Origin: Diphasiastrum complanatum
Taxonomy: Eukaryota; Streptophyta; Lycopodiopsida; Lycopodiales; Lycopodiaceae
Direction: 5' to 3'
DNA: 64,000 bases
Assembly: GCA_029204225.1 (NCBI GenBank)
Contig: CM055113.1
Span: 16,041,822 to 16,105,821 of the forward strand
Part shown: piece after piece, positions 59,934 through 64,000 of the stretch
How the letters are laid out: each line of letters starts with the position of its first letter
How positions within the stretch are numbered: the first letter of the stretch is position 1
Notes under the pieces: model-generated
Told to the model about the DNA's origin: nothing
Database searches by the model: none
What the model saw: only the letters and a program-made list of their open reading frames with translations
Made by a program: the position numbers and the translations under genes

Positions 59934-61373
59934 TCTCCTTGCATATGAATCCAAAAATTCTAAATTTTTCATTTTGCTCATATCAATGTAACCCGAATAA
60001 AGGGCCACTATAGATGATGTTTTTGTAGTCTCATTGAGAGTATAACCCAATGTTTTAATTGCCAAATCCCTTTTCACAAAAATTACTTTATATGTTCCTC
60101 TGACATACGTATGGCCTCCTAAATAAACTGATAAAGACTTGATGGCCATAATGACAATGGTAGCATATGGATTAGAAGATGAATGATATATACAAATCTC
60201 ATTATTTTGAAAGTTTTTCAATAATGAGATAGAGACACATCCTTTCTCCTAGTTGATACACCTCGGACACCTCCATGTCTCATACCAAAGGCATCTATTT
60301 TAATAGCATCATGTATACGAGTCAAGAAAAAAAATTTAGAATGATACATAACACTGCAAACTCAAACTTCAACATAGTATTTGAACTAAGAAAACTGAAC
60401 AATATCAATACCAATATAATATCTACTTACCGTATCATAATCATCATATTTAATGACGTTTGTTCTGGTAATGTCATGTCCTCCAATGGCCTCTACATTT
60501 CCCTTGAATTTATTGAGTCCTTGGGAGATATTTATTTTGGAATTCCAAAAATTCTTTCTCTGTAGGCAAAGTTTTTTTATAGGCTTTAAATTTTTTAACT
60601 ATGGCATCCAAGGCCTCATTGCCAGATTGCCAATTGCCATCTTTATCATAATCTATCTCATTTTCAAGGTTATTATATGTGTAATCAACAATGTCAAAAA
60701 ATTATGATAAATTTTGTGCAAAAATTGAGAGGATTTCATCCTCTCTCAAATTCAAAACATCTTCTTTATCATTAAAAAAAATATAATTTTCATTATTTAT
60801 AAAGTATACGGGAATATGGAGTAGAGTTAATTGATTAATAGGAGATAGAGAATTAGAGAGAATTATAGAACGAGAGAGAGTTTTTTTATAATTTGAAACT
60901 ATAGATGTTTCAACTTCAACCCCTATATCAGTATCTACATCATCTACATCAACTGGCGCAGATGCAGATGCTTCAATCATGAGAACAATAGAAGATCCAA
61001 CAAACTCATCATCTGGAATTTCAGTAGATATACAAAAGACAAAAGCCATTCCTTTGATTAGAAGACGACATGCTCTTTTATGGATACCACAATATATATT
61101 TCTTTTGAAATGATCATGCAAGTTAGCGTACTTTTTATTATGTTTATGCTTAGAGGATGATTGGGAATACACAAGGTCCTGAAAATGAACGAAACAAAAA
61201 CTATCTATATCCTGAACAGGAGTACTAATAATCTGAGAAAAATTATCAAGAACAGAAAGTAAATTATAACGATTCTCATAAACTAGATTATCGATATCAA
61301 AATGACCTGAATTTTGATCCTGGAATCTCCCTACTTGCGCTTTGTTCCGACATTGGATCCTAATGATGCGCAC
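59877..61373 (-). pseudogene. Element X accessory protein ORF B, fuller copy
   Basis: From 61373 an open frame of 223 residues holds a basic Cys/His-containing stretch (KHNKKYANLHDHFKRNIYCG), an acidic patch (VDVDDVDTDIGVEVE) and the LREDE motif also seen at bases 25-39. After a TAA (60702-60704) the same frame continues with DYDKDGNWQSGNEALDAIVK and LPTEKEFLEFQ. It shifts near 60525 and goes on with GLNKFKGNVEAIGGHDIT up to a donor at 60430 (ACG|GTAAGT). A probable acceptor lies at 60295. The last exon (60294-59877) ends with the conserved GYID...FLHD segment shared with 45-317. I recognise no family. The gene may extend above 61373. Confidence 0.5.
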
Positions 61374-61439
61374 AAGTCAATTAGAAAGTAGAGATAAAAT
61401 GCTAGGGGACAATGTAGGAAGGGGGGCAATTCAGTATTG

Positions 61440-62400
61440 GATGGAGTTTTTTCAGACCCCATTGTTTATAGATGTCGCATTGTTTCCGCTTAAATTCATG
61501 GCTACTTTTGATTTTCCCGATTTCAAAAGTCTGCATGATGATATGCTCCAATACATCAGACTAGGGACTCCAATCCTCGTGCTCCTATACATAACAAAGT
61601 TAGTGTATTTTTTTCAGATTTTATTAAGTTGAGTATTTTTTATGAATTTTGATTTTACATTTATTCTCATAAATTTATTGTTTTCTAATTGCAATGAACA
61701 TTGGAACATATATGTGTTGTCCTTATATGTCAATGATGAGGGTGTGTGTAATCCAGTTTGTATAAAGATGAACTCTATTACACACACCCACAAAATTGAG
61801 AGGAGCCATATCAAGAAAATACTGGAACTCTTTCCAGTACCAAGTGCAAGAACGCACACGAAACTAAAAATGGTTGATGCGAAAGTAAAAAAATTTCAAT
61901 ATCGGTTCGACGTGCCCTTGTAGTTTTCTTTGAGATTTTTTTCATATCGTGCACGTTGACCTGATATTTTTTTGATATCGGTTCGACATGCGCTTGTTTC
62001 CTTTGTAGATTTTATTATCACCTCGTGCGCGTTGATCCGATGTTACATATAGTTGAAATTTTGTTACTAACTTTCATTTATATTTGAATACTACAGTCCT
62101 CCCAACAAGTTGATTTTGTCAGCTATGGTTGGTATACGATATACAATGCCAAATTCTTTTTCAATTGGCTTGCACTACAAGATAAACTTTCTAATCTGGA
62201 AGAGGTAATATATTCCTGATAATTTCTAACTACTAATCTTTGGTTAATAACATTTATTGAGTTTTTGTTTTTTTCATAATCACATTCCTAATAACTAATC
62301 TTTGATTGATAACATTTAATTGTGTTTTTTTTTTTCAATTTAGATGTCCGAAGGTCTCCCCAATGGAGATAATGCACTTCAGGTAGGAGACGATAAAACT
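61440..62400 (+). CDS. Possible multi-exon gene divergent from ORF B, unknown
   Basis: Three coding-like pieces have good splice borders. The first (ending about 61600) reads DFPDFKSLHDDMLQYIRLGT before a GTTAGT donor. The second runs from a TACTACAG acceptor near 62098 to an EEG|GTAATA-type donor near 62204 and reads VDFVSYGWYTIYNAKFFFNW. The third, after a TTTTTCAATTTAG acceptor near 62343, reads MSEGLPNGDNALQ before GTAGGA. No family is recognised. It may be a third component of element X or an unrelated gene. Frames between exons are not open. Confidence 0.3.
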
Positions 62401-62599
62401 TGTGATTGAAAATTCATATTCAGTTTTAGTGGCTGAGTGTTCTCCACCCAAGCTACTTCCATCTAGAGAAATGGATTTAGAGATCATAGAAAAACATGAC
62501 TCTCAACTTGTGGAATGATTCTCAAGTTGATACAGATAAAAAGTTGGCCTCTCTTGATGTGGATGAGACACATGTATAGAAAAATTTTATACAAATACT

Positions 62600-63420
62600 A
62601 GTTGTGAGTGCACATCGTTGACGAGCAATGGAGGCCGATCTAGGTGGTAGCCGATCATTTGGATAATGGCCGATCTCGAGTCTTTGAAAAAAATTGAGTC
62701 CATGAAAAAATTCAAGTCCATGGAAAAAGACTCGAATGATTTTTGTTCGCGTGTCGAGTGTCGAGTGTCAAGTTTCGAGTTTTGAGTTTTGCGACAGTTT
62801 TGAGTAATTTTTGAGTGTCGAGTTTCGCAATAGTTTCAGACTCAAATATTCTTTATTCGCGACAGTTTATTATTCATGACAGTGTTTTGTTTGTGACAGT
62901 TTCATGACAGTTTTGAGTGACAAGTTTGCGACTATTTTGAGTGTCGAATTCGCGACAGTTTCGCGATAGTTTTGAGTGTCGAGTTTCGCGACAGTTTCAA
63001 GTGTTGATTGTCTTGATCGCAACAGTTTCAAACTCGAATGATTTTTGTTCGCAACAGTTTATTGTTTGCGATAGTGTCTTGTTCATGACAGTTTCGCGAC
63101 ACTTTTGAGTGTCACGTTTCGCGACAGTTTTGAGTGTCGATTGTCTTGATCGCGACAGTTTCAGACTTGAATGATTTTTGTTCGCGATAGTGTCTTGTTC
63201 GTGACAGTTTCGAGTGTCGAGTTTGCGACTTTTTTGAGTTTCGAGTGTCGAGTTCGCGACAGTTTCACGATAGTTTTGAGTTTTCAGTTTCGAGTGTCAT
63301 GTTCGTCATAGTTTCGAGTGTCGATTGTCTTGATCGTGACAATTTCATACTCGAATGATTTTTGTTCACAACAGTTTATTATTCGTGACAGTGTCTTGTT
63401 CATGACAGTTTTGAGTTGAA
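62600..63420. repeat. GCGACAGTTT / GAGTGTCGAGTTT degenerate tandem repeats
   Basis: The words TTCGCGACAGTTT, GAGTGTCGAGTTT, GATTGTCTTGATCGCGACAG and CTCGAATGATTTTTGTTCGC alternate many times over about 700 bp. A longer composite unit (CTCGAATGATTTTTGTTCGC ... TTGTCTTGATCG) recurs near 62730, 63020, 63170 and 63350. CpG content is higher than in the surroundings. The repeats sit just beyond the Helitron helicase end. Confidence 0.75.
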
Positions 63421-63690
63421 CTTTGCACCCTTGATAGGGCGACATATAGTTGTCCATGGCTAAACACTGGTCTAGGCAAATACAATCCAACAAACTCCAT
63501 TGTCTGGCCTTGAGCTTTGTTTATAGTCATAAAAAATGTTGGTCTGATGGGGAATTGCACTCGCTAAAATTCAAAAGGCAAATATGAATTAGTGGGTACC
63601 AAAGGAATGCGCAAAATGAAAACTCTTGCACCTACCTCACATCTTTGTAATTGTTGTTTGTCCAAAATCAAGTTTTAGAATTCCCTAAAA
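63366..63690 (-). pseudogene. Helitron Pif1-type helicase, C-terminal fragment
   Basis: On the minus strand the frame reads CEVGARVFILRIPLVPTN, then has an in-frame TAG near 63567. It continues [20 protein letters not shown] and [20 protein letters not shown]. These are the final helicase motifs (V and VI) of plant Helitron Rep-helicase proteins, where [15 protein letters not shown] is diagnostic. The remainder of the helicase and the Rep nuclease are not in the window or are unrecognisable; the sequence above 63690 is not clearly coding. The nonsense codon makes this a dead copy. Confidence 0.88.
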
Positions 63691-64000
63691 GCTGAAAGTA
63701 CATTTAAATCTATGAGAATTCTTAGCATCAGTGTTGGGAAAAGTCGACAAAGTCCAAAAATGGAACTGACAATTTTTGCCAAAAATTGGCATGCCCAAAC
63801 ACCTGTAGGATTTTTTAGGTCAGGAAATAATATCTCTACCTATTCTCAACTTAAGATGCATTGTTAGTTAATTTTAAAATACACATACACATGCACGTAT
63901 GTATGTATGTGTACGTCTATATGTATGTATGTGTAGGTAAACGGTCATTGAACAAAATTGGCTAAAATCGAGTGAAAATTACATCACTAGATTATGTTAG
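63691..64000. other. Window end, no gene recognised
   Basis: It contains a TATG-type simple repeat at about 63895-63935. It may include decayed upstream helicase sequence that I cannot recognise. Confidence 0.4.

Overview
The window looks like nuclear DNA of a land plant with a large, transposon-rich genome. It is AT-rich, has plant-type introns (GT...AG), and is packed with Ty1/copia and Ty3/gypsy LTR retrotransposons primed by the usual plant sites (TGGTATCAGAG type). It also holds a Mutator-like (MULE) transposase, a Helitron helicase end, long AT-rich stretches and microsatellites. The single-exon pectate-lyase-fold gene and an unusual RNase H-like transposase family make me lean to a fern, lycophyte or other non-seed plant, but the sequence alone does not settle this.

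Layout. 0-3 kb: the end of a two-gene element, here called element X (an RNase H-like transposase convergent with a small accessory ORF B). 5-9 kb: broken Ty3 pieces, including a 1.9 kb palindrome. 8.8-11.4 kb: a direct-repeat pair and gag fragments. 12.6-16.1 kb: a decayed Ty3 protease-RT-RNase H. 17-18.8 kb: a broken Ser/Thr-rich retroelement ORF, cut by a copia gag-protease fragment (18.8-19.9 kb). 20.6-24.4 kb: an intron-bearing MULE transposase pseudogene. 26.5-28.1 kb: LTR sequence and part of a leucine-rich-repeat receptor kinase (RLK). 28.9-31.6 kb: a copia-like element with a long chimeric ORF. 32-39.8 kb: AT-rich DNA with copia and Ty3 debris and one arm of a long inverted repeat. 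40.1-41.7 kb: the only clearly intact cellular gene, a secreted pectate-lyase-superfamily protein. 44.9-46.3 kb: a copia 5' end. 48.06-55.55 kb: an old copia split by a young, nearly complete copia with a 5-bp target duplication. 56.8-57.3 kb: an LTR abutting the 5' end of an RLK gene. 59.1-62.4 kb: a second copy of element X. 62.6-63.7 kb: GACAGTTT-rich degenerate repeats and a Helitron helicase C-terminus.

The best candidate for something undescribed is element X. Two copies in opposite orientation, 56 kb apart, both carry the transposase and ORF B tail to tail, so ORF B is probably a real component of the element. A second point of interest is the RLK gene. Its two complementary pieces lie 29 kb apart on opposite strands and share about 40 bp, which is the footprint expected of a staggered-break inversion. 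Almost every transposon gene here carries stops or frameshifts, so the region is mainly a record of nested insertion and rearrangement beside one surviving gene.
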